Below are positions 45,554 through 57,237 of a DNA stretch of 64,000 nucleotides, in pieces; position 1 is the stretch's first letter; each line of letters begins with the position of its first letter. The translations under genes were made by a program, and so were the position numbers. The stretch is from positions 26,815,718 to 26,879,717 of the forward strand of contig NW_026622974.1 of the NCBI RefSeq assembly GCF_023065955.2, in the 5' to 3' direction. The notes below the pieces were generated by a model, which was given only the letters and a program-made list of their open reading frames with translations, was not told the origin of the DNA and made no database searches. This stretch comes from Ursus arctos (lineage: Eukaryota; Chordata; Mammalia; Carnivora; Ursidae).

Positions 45554-48484
45554 AGGGGATATACTATTGCCATCACTTTTCCTCATGTTTACAAGGTTCA
45601 TTACTGTATATCAGGGGAGTCTTCTAGGAGCCCAGGACCTAGAGCAGCCACTCTCAGTCTCAGCTGACCAGAGATTTGCCTAGCTGGAGATAGTAGGTGA
45701 CCGTTGAGCCACACATCAAAGTGGCTCTTCTTCATAGAATTATAAATTGTAAAATGTTTTTCTTGGAGCCTTAGTTCTCAGATTCCCAACGATAATCAGT
45801 GACACAAAAGCTTCACTTTGGGATCAGATCTGTCACAGCTCTCAGTTACTTCTTGGCTTTAGTGTGCTTCACTGCATAAGAGAAATCAAAGCTGAAACTG
45901 GAAAACTACATAGAATTCAGATCAATATAAGATGGTGGAAATCATGGCAGCTGATAGTGAAAGCTTAGTGACAGATTTGTGCTTCAGAAACACACCTCCT
46001 GCCTCCCATGCCTTCCCTTTATTCCTGGCTGCCTCAGCAATCACCTTACCCTAAATGTTAATTTAATATTCAAGAGATTAATTTTGACTAAGTGCCTAGT
46101 GCCAGAGTCTCTTCCTGCCAAACAAGGGTATATAGTCTACTTGAAGGGATGCCATGAGTGCATAAATTATAGAAGGATAATATAGACAAAACAAGAAGTT
46201 GCAAACAAAATCACCAATTATTTATATTACAAGCTGGGTGGAAGCTCTGTTAAAACAGAACCTGGTCCCAGCAAACAATCCATGATAAAATAAGAAAACT
46301 AAACTTGCATTTCAGTTGTCTTACTGAACCAAGGGTCTTCAGTATAGATTGCAAACAAATCAAGCAGTTAAACGTCTCAGTTTTTCACATGTGGTTAGTA
46401 TAGATTTCCTTTAACTTTAAAATTAATTTCCTTCCTATTTTTCATCTTGTACTAAAAATTTACCCCCACCTGTCTCCACATCTCACTTCCCCCTTGTCTG
46501 TCTCTGTATCTGCCACCCTATCTTTGAAGTCTTTGCATCTCTCTCCTTGTGATCACACAACTTATTTTAGAACTGGCCAGGGTTTCTTTAGAAGGTTTCA
46601 ATCTGGACTCCTAACACCCAGAATTTAAATTCATTCTGCATCCTGGACAAAGAAGGAGTAAGAGACTTGTAGAGACAGACAGGACATGAAGACAGATGCC
46701 AAACACAATAGAGGATTAAGGAAAGACATTTCGGGGGTAGGGGGCAAAACTCAAATAGAAAAGTAATGAATCAATAAATACATAAGCAGCTAGATAGCCA
46801 ATAAAGGAGAGTAAAGACCCTTTAAAAAGGACCACAGGATTTTATAAGATCCAGACAAAAGACTCTCAATCATCATGGTCAAGGCATGTGAAATTTAGCA
46901 CTTATACTTACAGCCAACTTAACCAACCATTTTATACATTAAACAGCATAATTACTCTTCAGTTGTGAATGTACTTGACTGTACCTGCAGTCAAAGAATG
47001 GCCAAAATCATTGTTATATCAAAATTTTAGTTAAATATGTGTTCATTTTCTTAAAATTATTCTTAAATTAGGAAACTAATGTTCATTTTATTACTAACCA
47101 TCATATCTTATATGTTACATGTCTTTAAATGCATAAAATATTATATAATAATCATTTAAACAGATCATCCAAACATTTTCTTATTTTGCCAATCCATAGA
47201 TGCTAATTCAGAAAAAAAAAGATGGAGTTATGAAAATTCACAGGTTTGAACACTAATTATGTGGGAGATTAAGGGAGGCTTATGCCTTGAAATATTTTTC
47301 TAATTGAGTTGAGAACAGAGAACACATCACTCTGCCAGAGAAGTCAGGGGAAGGACACCTGGCCCTTCTGTTTCTTGGTGGTTCTTGAATGTAAGAATGA
47401 CAATTTTGCTTTTTTCCGAGAATAACTCTAACCAGTTTTTCTCAGAACAACTAACTACAGGTTTTGCAGATAGGCTACGATGGGTTTTAAGATGGAATGT
47501 TTTCCTTAAATACTAGAGTACTATGTGTTTTAGTTTGGATAAATGTCTATAAATGCCACAAGAGTGCTGAAGGATCTACTATAATTTTTTTAAATCTTTT
47601 TGTTTTTAAAAGCTAGGTGCATGAGAACAAGCAGAAAAATAATAAAGACTTTTTGAAGATGTGGTTTACCAACATATCTAAGTATCTTAAGATATGGATA
47701 CAAACAAGATAGATAAATGGAGACTGGGCAACAGTGAGGTAAATGACCGTGCCCTGAGAGTTCCGACTCATTGGTGAGTGGTGGACAGCAGGGCTCTCAA
47801 CCTCAGTGATGAAGTAGAAGTAAGTAATCTTTGTCAGGTGTAGCAGATTGCACGGAGTGGGGAAAGTAGCTAATAAAATGTGAGCTATAACCAATATCCC
47901 AGTGTTCTTCACAAGCTACAATGATGAACCAAATCCAACAAAATACACTTAATCTGAGTATATGTGAAGCCCTATACTTATTTTTAAAATATATAGTAAG
48001 ACAATTTTTGTGAAAAGAAAAGTTACCAAAAGTGAATTTGATTTCTTTCTGCATGAATAGAGGTAGAGTGTCCAGAAAACTGAAGCGATCATTCTCTACT
48101 CCGAACTGTTCAATCTCCACTCAGGAAACGTTCCATTCATTTTTAAGTGCCACATCTTAAAGAAGGTGTTGAAGAAAACAACCAAGCTAGTGAGCTGTGA
48201 ATCAACATCACATATGAAATAGTGGACATCTAAACTAAAGAAGAGAAGACATGGCAGAGAAAGGAAAATCGGAGTTCAGCTGTGTATACAATTACATCAG
48301 GAACTCCCATGTGAGTAATTAATTTGACTTGCTCACTTCTGTCTTTGAGGGGAGAACATGGCCAAAGAAAGGAAAAATTAACACTCACTTTTTCTGGAAA
48401 TAATTTTAATTATGAGAATGTTAAAAATGTGGCTCAAATATTTGACTCAGGATTATATTAATTTTAAGATTACTTCCAAATCTA

Positions 48485-48486
<2 letters not shown>
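45554..48486. other. Unique AT-rich DNA, no gene recognised
   Basis: No gene or named repeat is identified. Overlapping minus-strand frames at 47613-47912 and 47803-48120 have no recognised motif. Confidence 0.5.

Positions 48487-48515
<29 letters not shown>
48487..48515. repeat. (GT)n microsatellite
   Basis: About fourteen pure GT units, flanked by AT-rich DNA. Confidence 0.95.
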
Positions 48516-48518
<3 letters not shown>

Positions 48519-48692
48519 TTTTAATTTTATGTACTTTTTCCAATTACTATAATTTTTTAAGATTTAAAAAAATATATTAGCTCAATAAAATTTTGATTTT
48601 AACCATAGTATAAGGGCAGAGCAAAAACCAGAATCAATAGAATCTAAAAGAGATGATATTAAGAATAGATTAAAACAAAGAAAATTCAAATA

Positions 48693-49248
48693 TGATGACC
48701 AAGACAGCTTTAACTTTCCCCTCAGCTTGACCAAATTTTAGACAAGGTGTTTTCTTTATGCCCTGAATTCCCTCTTCTTAGAGCATTTACTTTAGAAAAC
48801 ATAACTGTTTCCTAAAATGATTTCTTTGCCCCTTTGAGATGTAAATCTTTTCCTAGCCTCTTGCCTGATTTATGAGTTAAGGGATGTCTTTCTCAAGGAC
48901 TTGGGAACCACTCAATGAAATCATCAAGGACGATAGCATCCCCCATTTCCCTGTCTCTGTGGAAAGGTTGGAGCCTACCTTAATGGGCACCAATTAGCAG
49001 ACACAGATAGCCTAATAATAGATGAAAACATTTGTAAACTCGGGAATAACTCGATGCTACAACACAACCTCTCCCCTCAAGTGCTTCAGTACTTTCCACT
49101 AGCTCACCCCAGCACTTTTAAAAGCCCTCCCTCTTTTTGTTTCAAGAGAATTTAGTTCAGACTGAGGTCTCTCTCCCATATTTCAGTGGCCTTGAATAAA
49201 ATTTCCCTTACTTGTTTAACTTTCTCCAGTGCAGTTTTAGTTTTGACA
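48693..49248 (+). mobile_element. Solo LTR of an old ERV1-like endogenous retrovirus (probable)
   Basis: A 556-bp block begins tgatgacc and ends tttgaca, with a gammaretrovirus-like LTR end. A TATA-like ttttaaaag is at about 49117-49125, an aataaa signal at 49195-49200, and then a 'tttaactttctccagtgcag' terminus. Landmark text such as 'gatttatgagttaagggatg' and 'ctgtggaaaggttggagcct' is typical of MER-class ERV1 LTRs. No gag, pol or env sequence and no second LTR lie nearby, so it is a solo remnant with no coding content. The family is not named with certainty. Confidence 0.5.
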
Positions 49249-49745
49249 ATGGCAGCCAAGTAAGACCCAAGGGTAGAAAGCCAGGCAAGAAACCAGAAGC
49301 GATGTAGGTACCACCATCCGACAAACATTTTCAAATACCTATCGGCCCTCTGTAATAGCAAGAAATATAGTATTTATAGACTCTTGGCATAATAAGGCAT
49401 GGCCACAAATGATTTTAATGCAGAACAGAACATGAGCCAAGTGGCTTGAGAGAGCCTATAAAGTTCATTGAGAGAATCATAAATTTCTGTGGTTGGTGTT
49501 AGAAATGAAAGGCACAAGATTCATGTGTAAAACTCCAGAAACAGCAAAAATAAAGCAAGAAATTTTTGACAGAGCTAGTACTAGGTCAGGAGTCAGTTAC
49601 CAGGCAGAAGTAGGAGCAGAGTTGTTGCCTATGTGGAAAGAATGTGGTGGATGTGAAGTACAAGTGGTGGAAAGAATGGCAGAGTTTGCCTCCTCTCAGA
49701 TCTTGATTGGCGTATGGTCACCAAGTGGGGACTTGTGTTCTCTCC
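49249..49745. other. Unique DNA
   Basis: No gene or named repeat is identified. A 132-codon plus frame at 49493-49891 ends in the translated TC/TA microsatellite and is not credible as a gene. Confidence 0.5.
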
Positions 49746-49746
49746 C

Positions 49747-49748
49747 TT

Positions 49749-49801
<53 letters not shown>
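49747..49801. repeat. Compound microsatellite (TC)n(TA)n
   Basis: About 26 bp of TC followed directly by about 28 bp of TA. It is the reverse-complement arrangement of the (AT)n(AG)n tract at 5163-5220. Confidence 0.95.
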
Positions 49802-49804
<3 letters not shown>

Positions 49805-49904
49805 ATAAAGTGTGTAAAACATTTGGTGTGGCACTATTATTGGTTGTTTTCGTTACTGTTTGTAACATTAAATTTATATCATATGTTTTAATGACAGAAA
49901 CAGG

Positions 49905-50242
49905 AACAACAGCCAGTAATATGTAGTGCCATGCCAAATGTTTTTTTTTAATAATAATTTTTTATTATGTTATGTTAGTCCCCATACAGTACATCCTTAG
50001 TTTTTGATGTAGTACTCCATGATTCATTATTTGCGTAGAACACCCAGTGCTCCATGCAATATGTGCAAATGTTTTAACATACCTTATGTCATTTAATCCT
50101 TCTTCGATCCAGTGAGGAAGATACTATTATTATTCCCACATCTTTGATAAGGAAACTGAGTCAGAGAAGTCATGCAGCCAGCCAGTGATGAGGTTGACAC
50201 TTAAACTAAAGCTGATTCTAGAACCCACATTCTTAGCTCATT
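49905..50242 (-). repeat. MIR SINE, antisense, split by a short L1
   Basis: The left part 'gtagtgccatgccaaatgtt' continues after the L1 as 'ttaacataccttatgtcatt', 'taatccttcttcgatccagt', 'gaggaagatactattattat', 'gataaggaaactgagtcaga' and 'ctagaacccacattcttag', all in antisense MIR order. Confidence 0.7.
49936..50075 (-). mobile_element. Very short, young L1 3' end, antisense
   Basis: The body at about 49946-50065 (ttttttattatgttatgtta, acagtacatccttagttttt, acacccagtgctccatgcaa) is the last ~120 bp of the same young L1 subfamily seen in sense at 59971-60420. The flanks caaatgtttt (49936-49945 and 50066-50075) are an exact 10-bp duplication inside an MIR. It is severely 5' truncated. Confidence 0.85.
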
Positions 50243-50247
50243 AATCC

Positions 50248-50432
50248 AGTGGTCCTCAATGCCAGCTAAACATTAGAATCACCTAGAGTGCTACTTAAAA
50301 ATATCAGTATCTGGGCCCCATCATCAGAGATTCAGGTTTAATTGTTTGAGGTGAGGCCCTGACATTAATATTTTAAAAAACTAAAATTAAGTAAACCCTT
50401 CTCAAGGTGACTGTAATGTGGTGAACTATGGC
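50248..50432 (+). mobile_element. MER5A-type hAT-Charlie fossil
   Basis: 'agtggtcctcaatgccagct', 'acattagaatcacctagagt', 'ctgggccccatcatcagaga', 'tgaggccctgacattaatat' and 'caaggtgactgtaatgtggt' follow the MER5A consensus end to end. Confidence 0.75.
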
Positions 50433-50559
50433 ATCTGTTTCTCCTCCTGCCACTTCTGTGGTAGAAATAATAGCATAAATCAATACCAGCAGAGACAAAG
50501 CTGGGTTTTCATCATGTCCTCACCTCTAATTCACCTAAGAACATAGCAACTTGGTTTCC
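50433..50559. other. Unique spacer
   Basis: Short stretch between the MER5 element and an L2 fragment. Nothing is recognised. Confidence 0.5.
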
Positions 50560-50965
50560 ACCTTCAATACTCTCAGACTGCACGTGCTCAGGCTACCAAC
50601 TAACTTCTTTCTGACAAATCCACAGTCCTTTTCATACTCAGTCTTCCTGCATTATTGGACGAGGAGTAAAGCATCATTCTTGAAACTATCCTTCTTCCCC
50701 ATTTTGTAAAATATGCTAACTGTCCTGTATTCCCTATGGATTCTCTTCCATGTCTCATCTTTATAATTTTCCAGGGTTCCATTTTTACTCTCTATCTTTC
50801 TCATTCAACACATCTGCATTCCTGCAGAGTATCTCTCCCACACCCACATTATCAAGAACCCCCTAAGGAAAGCAAACTCTCCATTACCATCTCCAGCCCA
50901 TCTCCCTCCTGGGCCTCTGTTCCACACATCTAGCTGCATATTCCGAATGTCTCCACCTGCTTCAT
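50560..50965 (+). repeat. L2 ORF2-region remnant
   Basis: 'cacagtccttttcatactca', 'gtcttcctgcattattggac', 'atcattcttgaaactatcct', 'accatctccagcccatctcc' and 'tgcatattccgaatgtctcc' follow the L2 ORF2 C-terminal half in order (consensus 'cttactcagtcttcctgcattatttgac ... ttcttgaaactctcc ... ccatctccagccc ... tggacatctccacc'). No frame survives. Confidence 0.6.
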
Positions 50966-53190
50966 TGCAGACCAGGGGTGCTGGACCTTGGGGGAGTTAC
51001 AGCCAGAGCCTGGGGTCTCTCATTTTATGCAGTATCTGTTGTTCTATGTCTTGTATAGTGACAGGGTGGTCTCTTACTCCTCTGCTCCTAAGGGAAAAGT
51101 AAACCCAGCATGCCTTCCACGCACACCTCTTTAGCCTTAGAGAGCTTTTGCACTGCTGATGGCAATGAAAAGCTTACCAAGAATATTGTTTTAATAGAAT
51201 TTCAAGGAAACAGAAATCAGGAGAAATATATTCTGTTAGGTCCTTTATCTATTTCCAGGTTCTCCTATACACAGTTTTTCTATCAGGACACAAGCCAAAG
51301 GAGAAATAATTGCTGATAGTAATTTCCCAGTTACTTTATATACAGTTGATATATGTTTCTGCTTTCTTTCTCATTTCCGAAATCACATTTGTTAAAACAT
51401 GCTGCCTTCAAAAAAGACAAATTGTTAGTTATATGTCTGTTTTTGATAAATTAGTGTTCATTAATTTTACTCTGTAAGGTGATGAAAGAAATAACTTTAT
51501 TACTACTTAAAAATTGTATAGCATTGTTCTTAATAGTCATGGTACTGGTGATGATAGTGATAATAACAAGTAAGCTATTTCATTTGGTGAAACTTGTTCA
51601 TAATTTATGAATGCCTATTACCAGAGTGTTCAGCTTAAATTTTTATCTCCAATATATCAGAACAAAGAATATTATAGCATCCTGTTCTTTATTTTACTAG
51701 AATTATGAATGAGTAATAACTTAAAGGTATATAAATCAAGCACCTGGCTCAGTAATTGAAGTCCAAATTTATATGAGTTATAAGCCCAGAGGTGCTTGCT
51801 CATTATTAAGTGATAATTATCTGGGTGGATGCGCCATTTCATTTATCAAAAGTGCATGTGCTTTGCAATTTATATAAAGACAAAAATCCAATTACAAGGT
51901 TTGCAAATGTAATCATTCTATTACTGAATATATTAACTTTGTCATATTAAAATAATCTCCCCACTGTTAAAACTTTAAAGTGTCTGTCATAATTTCCCTT
52001 TGCTTACAAGTTAGTATACATACAGTGCATACTGGATACAAAAACATTCAATGGATTCTCCTTTTAGCTTCATGAGTTTTAATAAAAAAAAAAAAATCAT
52101 TTTCACTGTGCTCCAAGTAAGACTTGCTGAAACTTGCCTATGAACAGAGATTCTCCAAGATATTTTAATTTTTTATTTCCCACTTCAAGCATGTTTCTAA
52201 ACTGAAAAATTGAGATAAGATGGTTTATAGTCTAATTTGTGATAGAAAATTTTGAATTGAGTTGGAATCTATTGTGTTTTGCAGTACAAATCTTTTTATG
52301 GATAATTAATAGGGAGAAAAACTCAAGCAGTTTTCATGGATAATTCATCATCAGGAATGTTCTTTATGATATCCAGTTAAGTGTGAAATAGGTGAATTAA
52401 TGATGGATTTCACTTGTCCTTCCAACATGGAAGCACTGTCTGCTCTAAAATGAAAAGCTTCATGAGAACTATGACTGACATGTATTTCTGAGTAATAGTT
52501 TTAGGAAAGAACAAGAATAGCCTGTAATAGACTAATTTTGGTCAATACCGAAAAGTCAGGCATTTGCCCACTGCCCAGCTGGCCCTGTATGACCCACAGA
52601 CATTTGCATTGACTACCAGGGAATCTGCAGACACTTTTTTTCCTGTAGCCTGTGGGCCACAGACATGCAAATTAAGACAGAAATGCCTTTGGCTGCCAGC
52701 ACATCTTCTCTCTTTGGTTATCTGGCAGGAATGCTCAGCCAAAACTAACAATCTCCCATCTTCAACCTCCTTCTCACATTCCTCCAGCAGTGCAATCCAC
52801 AGTTATTAACAGTAGAGCATTCCTAGTTTGGGATCTTAAAGGTAGAGACCAGGAATATTGGTTTCTATGCGTGTAGGATAGGATTTTTCAGTCACGTGTC
52901 AAGGAACTGAAATGTCAGAAGACTATCCTATAGCTCTAACAAAAGATGTGAGGAGTAATATGCTCCTGGATTATGAAACCGAATACTGTGATTGCAAAAG
53001 TTGTAGTTTTCTCTGACAGAGGTATTTGGTGGTCTCTGTCAATTTAAAAATACTGACAAGGTGAGCACTCTGAACTCAGTTTCTGCAGATCTGTCCAGGC
53101 GAAGCCCCCATCCTGAGTGCATCCTTTGGAAGTGAGGGATCAAGTACGTCTAGGATTCTTGATGTTCTTTTCAGCACATCTCTTGTACAG
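50966..53190. other. Unique AT-rich DNA; inverted octamer pair
   Basis: No gene is recognised. At 52593-52690 the motif ccacagacat occurs twice. It leads into atttgcat (52602-52609) in the first case and atgcaaat (52675-52682) in the second, giving two POU-octamer sites in opposite orientation. An A13 run is near 52085. The 52540-52800 block is GC-richer than its flanks. Confidence 0.5.
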
Positions 53191-53194
53191 TAGA

Positions 53195-53415
53195 GATAGT
53201 GTGATGTAGTGGTTAACAGCATGAATGAACTTTGGATTCAGAAAGCATGGATTTGAAGTTTAATTAACCTTTCCTAATCTTAGGGTTTTTTTCAACCTCG
53301 AAGATGGATATAATAACACCTAACTATAAGAGTTGTTAACAGAATCAACTGAGATATCATGTACAAAGACAAAGGCACTATGCCTTCCATGTAATAAATA
53401 CACAAGTAATACCTA
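53195..53415 (+). repeat. MIR SINE, nearly full length
   Basis: 'agtgtgatgtagtggttaac', 'agcatgaatgaactttggat', 'tcagaaagcatggatttgaa', 'cctttcctaatcttagggtt', 'gatggatataataacaccta' and 'gactatgccttccatgtaat'-like text follow the sense MIR consensus. Confidence 0.75.
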
Positions 53416-53636
53416 GAGTCCAAGCACTTTTATATTCTTTCATGATTTTCATACACATTAGAAAGTAGTAGAGTTGGGAGAGAAGAAATGAGTGTTTCTA
53501 CCTTAAGGTCCTAAGTTGTGGCTTCCTTTCTTCCAGTGCTAAACATCTTTCTTCATTTCCTAATAACGAATTATATGATCTAGTAAATTCAAAGATTTGT
53601 GTCAGTTTGCTTCTTTTTCTCCCGTTTTCCCTCTAC

Positions 53637-53724
53637 CATATTTTTCCTTCCTTCCTTCCTTCCTTCCTTCCTTCCTTCCTTCCTTCCTTCCTTCCTTCCT
53701 TCCTTCCTTCCTTCTTTCCTTTCC

Positions 53725-53768
<44 letters not shown>

Positions 53769-53770
53769 TT

Positions 53771-53810
<40 letters not shown>

Positions 53811-54022
53811 CCTATTATGTTCAGTTAGCCAACATGTAGTACATCGTTAGTTTTTGATGTAATGTTCAACAATTCATTAGTTGCATATAACACCCAGTGC
53901 TCATCACAACACATGCCCTCCTTAATACCCATCACCCGGCTACCCCATCCCCACCCCCCTCCCTTCTGTAACTCTCAGTTTGTTTCCTGGAGTCCAAAGT
54001 CTCTCATGGTTTGTCATATTTT
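53637..54022 (-). mobile_element. L1 3' end, antisense, with a microsatellite grown from its tail
   Basis: Antisense L1 3' UTR (about 53806-54014: 'gtagtacatcgttagttttt', 'cacccagtgctcatcacaac', 'gccctccttaatacccatca', 'aagtctctcatggtttgtc') is preceded by (ttcc)n, (tttc)n and (tc)n at the place of the expected T-tail. The motif catatttt occurs at both ends (about 53638 and 54016), a plausible target duplication. The tail therefore expanded into a microsatellite after insertion. Confidence 0.8.
53645..53806. repeat. (TTCC)n(TTTC)n(TC)n microsatellite
   Basis: Roughly 70 bp of ttcc units, 45 bp of tttc units and 30 bp of tc units run together with little interruption. All three frames are open and translate as repeated Leu/Pro/Ser/Phe, which is an artefact. 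On the other strand it is (GA)n(GAAA)n(GGAA)n; GGAA repeats can bind ETS-family factors. Confidence 0.95.
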
Positions 54023-54074
54023 CTGTGGAATAAATTCAATAGTCAAGGAAAAACTGTAATCTCACCTCATCTAT

Positions 54075-54292
54075 AAAAGTTTTTTTCGGGGGCGCCTGGG
54101 TAGCGCAGTCGTTAAGCGTCTGCCTTCGGCTCAGGGCGTGATCCCGGCGTTCCGGGATCGAGTCCCACATGGGGCTCCTCGGCTGGGAGCCTGCTTCTTC
54201 CTCTCTCTCTCCCCTGCTGTGTTCCCTCTCTCACTGGCTGTCTCTCTGTCACATAAATAAATAAAATCTTAAAAAAAAAAAAGTTTTTTTCG
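54075..54292 (+). mobile_element. SINEC, young arctoid-type, with target duplications
   Basis: The body at about 54089-54278 opens ggggcgcctgggtagcgcag, with gatcccggcgttccgggatc, ctcggctgggagcctgcttc, acataaataaataaaatctt and a 12-A tail. An exact 14-bp repeat, aaaagtttttttcg, flanks it (54075-54088 and 54279-54292). Little decay is visible, suggesting a recent and possibly lineage-specific insertion. Confidence 0.95.
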
Positions 54293-54334
54293 TCATTCAG
54301 AATTACTAGCTTCCTCCCTTGTGTTCCCACAAAG

Positions 54335-54470
54335 AGCATAATATTTACTTGACTATCTTTGGTTAGTTGTCTGTTTATCTCTATCCCTTGATAACATGTA
54401 AGCTCCTTGAGGGCAGAGATCATGGCTTACTTGTCCTTATTGGATTTAATAATTTGAAAAACAGCTTCAA
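54335..54470 (+). repeat. L2 3'-region fragment
   Basis: 'tgataacatgtaagctcctt' and 'gagggcagagatcatggctt' are diagnostic of the L2 3' region (aatgtaagctccatgagggcagggacc). Confidence 0.65.
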
Positions 54471-55510
54471 ACTACATGCTTTGAGAAAACAAATACTGAG
54501 AATTGTTCTGGCCAGCAATGTCATTTGGCATTTGGAAAGCCACCAGGGATGGAAAAGTACAATCAGACATTCTGTTTGATTTTCTGTAGTAAATGCCACA
54601 GTGAAAAGTGACTGAGCATTTGAGAAGCCCCTGGAGTGTCACATTTCGAAGCAGCAGCTTTTGAATGCTGTTTTAAGACCCGTATCTGCTCTTGATATTT
54701 TGTTGTTCAAAGACTATGCACAGCAAAATATAAAATATCAGTAAACGGTCTTTTAGTCCTTTATATTCTCTCTTTTTTCCCTAAAAAATAAGAGAAAGAT
54801 TGTCTTCAGTCTTTAAAGATCATTAATTATTCAAGACTTCAACAATAATGATAATGTGGTTTTGTTCCACTTTTTAAATTCTCAAGATATAGATATAAGT
54901 TAAATCAAAATTCAGCTTATAGTTCTGAAATGTAAGAAGGATGAAAACTGAATAATTCGTTATAATTACAGTCATGTGAGGTCAGTGCCTTTGGTGATAG
55001 CAATTTGAGTATTAATTCACACTTGCTGGGCATGAAAAATATAACAAACTTTAATTATCTTGTTTTTCTTTAAACTACTTGTGATCTTGCCACTTAATCT
55101 AATAAATACTTTGTTTACATAAATGAGATTTTTTTTTAGAGAAATGTTGAGGAAATAAGGCCCAATAACACAAATCAAATATCTCAAGAAAGGCATATCT
55201 CATCTGATTTAGAAAGAAAAGCTTACTCTCAAATGCAGCTTCGTATCAATACAAAACAATACAAACAGACTTACAGAACAAGTAAAGTGGTTGAAAAAAT
55301 AGAAAAAATTAAGAGAGCCACTAATTTCTCCATCTTCTCCAATTACGACTTTTATGCTAAAATTTAAATGGACCTACAAACCACATTCCAAATTAAAATA
55401 AAAGCTAGTTTTGAATTTTAACCAATATATACTCTAGCTAGTATTTCATAACAGAGGTGGAGCAAAATATTATCCATCATTCTGAAGACTAATAACCTCC
55501 AAGTAGATGA
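54471..55510. other. Unique AT-rich DNA, no gene recognised
   Basis: No gene or named repeat is identified. Confidence 0.5.
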
Positions 55511-55512
55511 TG

Positions 55513-55703
55513 ATTTTTTTTAAGATTTTATTTATTTATTTGACAGAGACAGCAAGAGAGGGAACGCAAGCAAGGGGAGTGTGGCAGGGAGATGCAGGCT
55601 TCCCGGTGAGCAGAGAGCCTGATGCGGGGCTCGATCCCAGGACCCCGGGATCATGACCTGAGCTGAAGGCAGATGCTTAATGGCTGAGCCATCCAGGTGC
55701 CCC
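55513..55703 (-). mobile_element. SINEC, antisense
   Basis: T-run and ttta tail, gacagagacagcaagagagg, gatcccaggaccccgggatc, and the head complement ggctgagccatccaggtgcc. It is well preserved. I did not find a convincing target duplication. Confidence 0.92.
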
Positions 55704-56099
55704 ATATTTATCATACATTTTACTGTATTTAGAAAGACCTAACCAAGCCTCCATGTTAAGAGCAAACAAAAAATTAAAATTTCCATTTTAACTTTGTTTC
55801 TTAGGTGGACTGCTAAAAGATGGAGCTTAAAAGGTAAGTTCATTTTGCTTTATAAAATACTCCATCTGTTGAAGTATCTAGAGAGGAAATTGATACTCAT
55901 TTCAGAGAAAATATTCTTACCTGTGATTACTGGACCTGTGATATTTTTTAATTTATTATGGAAATTACATATTTATCAGTCTGCCTTTTCTTCTTGAAAA
56001 CAAAGACTGACTTTGGAAAAATTAGCTCAGTTAAGTATTTCCATGGCATTTAAAATTTAACCATGAAGAAATAGTCCAAAGAAGTTTAGTGATCTAAAT

Positions 56100-57237
56100 A
56101 TACCAATCTTTTAATTTTAACCTCTGGCTTTTAGCAGAGATTCTCAGAGTGAATCAAAAAACAAGACCCAGCTAGGGGCATCTGGGTGGCTCAGTCCGTT
56201 AAGCATCCAACTCTCGGTTTCAGCTCAGGTCATGATCTCAGGGTTGTGGGACTGGGCACCGTGTAGGGCTTTTTGCTTAGTGTGGAGTCTGCTTGTCCCT
56301 CTCCCTCTGCTCGTATCCCCACTTGCACTCTCACCTTCTCAAAATAAATAAATTAATTAAATTTTAAAAAGACCCAACTATATATGTCTACAGGCAATCT
56401 GCTTTAAGTACAATGATACATATAAGATTAAAAGGAAAGAGATGGAGAAAGATTATACCATGCTAATACTAATCAAAAGAAAACAAAAATAAGTTATATT
56501 TTCAGACACAGCAGACTTCAGAGCAAGGAATGCTATTAGAAATAAAAAGGGCATTACATAATGATAAGGGTCAGTGGTTAAAGAAAACATAATAATCTTT
56601 AATGTATATGTACCTAACAACAAAGCATCCAAAATACAGAAGGCAAAAACTGATAGGACTGCAAGGAGAAATAAATCAGTCCGCTATTATAGTTGGAGAA
56701 TTTTAGACCCCTGTCTCAGAAATCAAGAGATCGACCATGAAGAAAATCAGTAACAACATAGGTAAACTCAATAGCACTGTCAAAGAACTAGTTATTATTA
56801 ATATCTATAGACTACTTCATCCAACAATAACATTCTTCTCAAGCTCATATGGAACATCCATTAAAATAGAATACATTCTGGGCCACAAAATACACCTTAA
56901 CAAATTTAAAATCCTATGAATGTCTACTCCCAGACCACAATGGAATTAAACCAGAAACCAATAAAAGAAAGATAACTGAAAAACCTCAAAACACTTAGGG
57001 ATTAAACAACACACTTCTAAATTACACATAATTCATAGAAGAAATATCAAGAGAAATTTTAAAATATTTTGGGCAAAATGATAACACAACTTATTAAAAT
57101 TTGTGAAATGCAGAGGAAACATGGTGGGAAATTTATAGGCTTGAATGCATGTATTAGAAAAGAAGAAAGATCTAAAATCCATAATCTAAGCATCCACTTT
57201 AGGAAACGAGAAAAAGAACAAATTAAATTCAAAGTAG
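56100..57237 (+). mobile_element. Old L1 ORF2 endonuclease region, sense (left half)
   Basis: After a SINEC, sequence follows the L1 ORF2 endonuclease and linker. Blocks are 'agacttcagagcaaggaatg', 'aatgtatatgtacctaacaa', 'aactgataggactgcaagga', 'attctgggccacaaaataca', 'agaccacaatggaattaaac', 'ttaaacaacacacttctaaa' and 'attagaaaagaagaaagatc'. Residual frames at 56737-56919 and 57069-57278 keep L1-like residues, but stops separate them. The element resumes at about 63865 after a younger L1 insertion. Confidence 0.82.
56163..56380 (+). mobile_element. SINEC within the old L1, with target duplications
   Basis: The body at about 56175-56368 (ggggcatctgggtggctcag ... aggtcatgatctcagggttg ... aaaataaataaattaattaa) has flanks aagacccagcta (56163-56174) and aagacccaacta (56369-56380), one mismatch over 12 bp. 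Confidence 0.94.

Noticed and set aside
49493..49891. 132-codon frame with a Ser-Leu and Tyr-Ile repeat tail
   Set aside because: The tail is the translated (TC)n(TA)n tract and the first part has no homology that I recognise.
53597..53850. Three overlapping frames encoding Leu/Pro/Ser/Phe repeats
   Set aside because: All are translations of one tetranucleotide and dinucleotide microsatellite.
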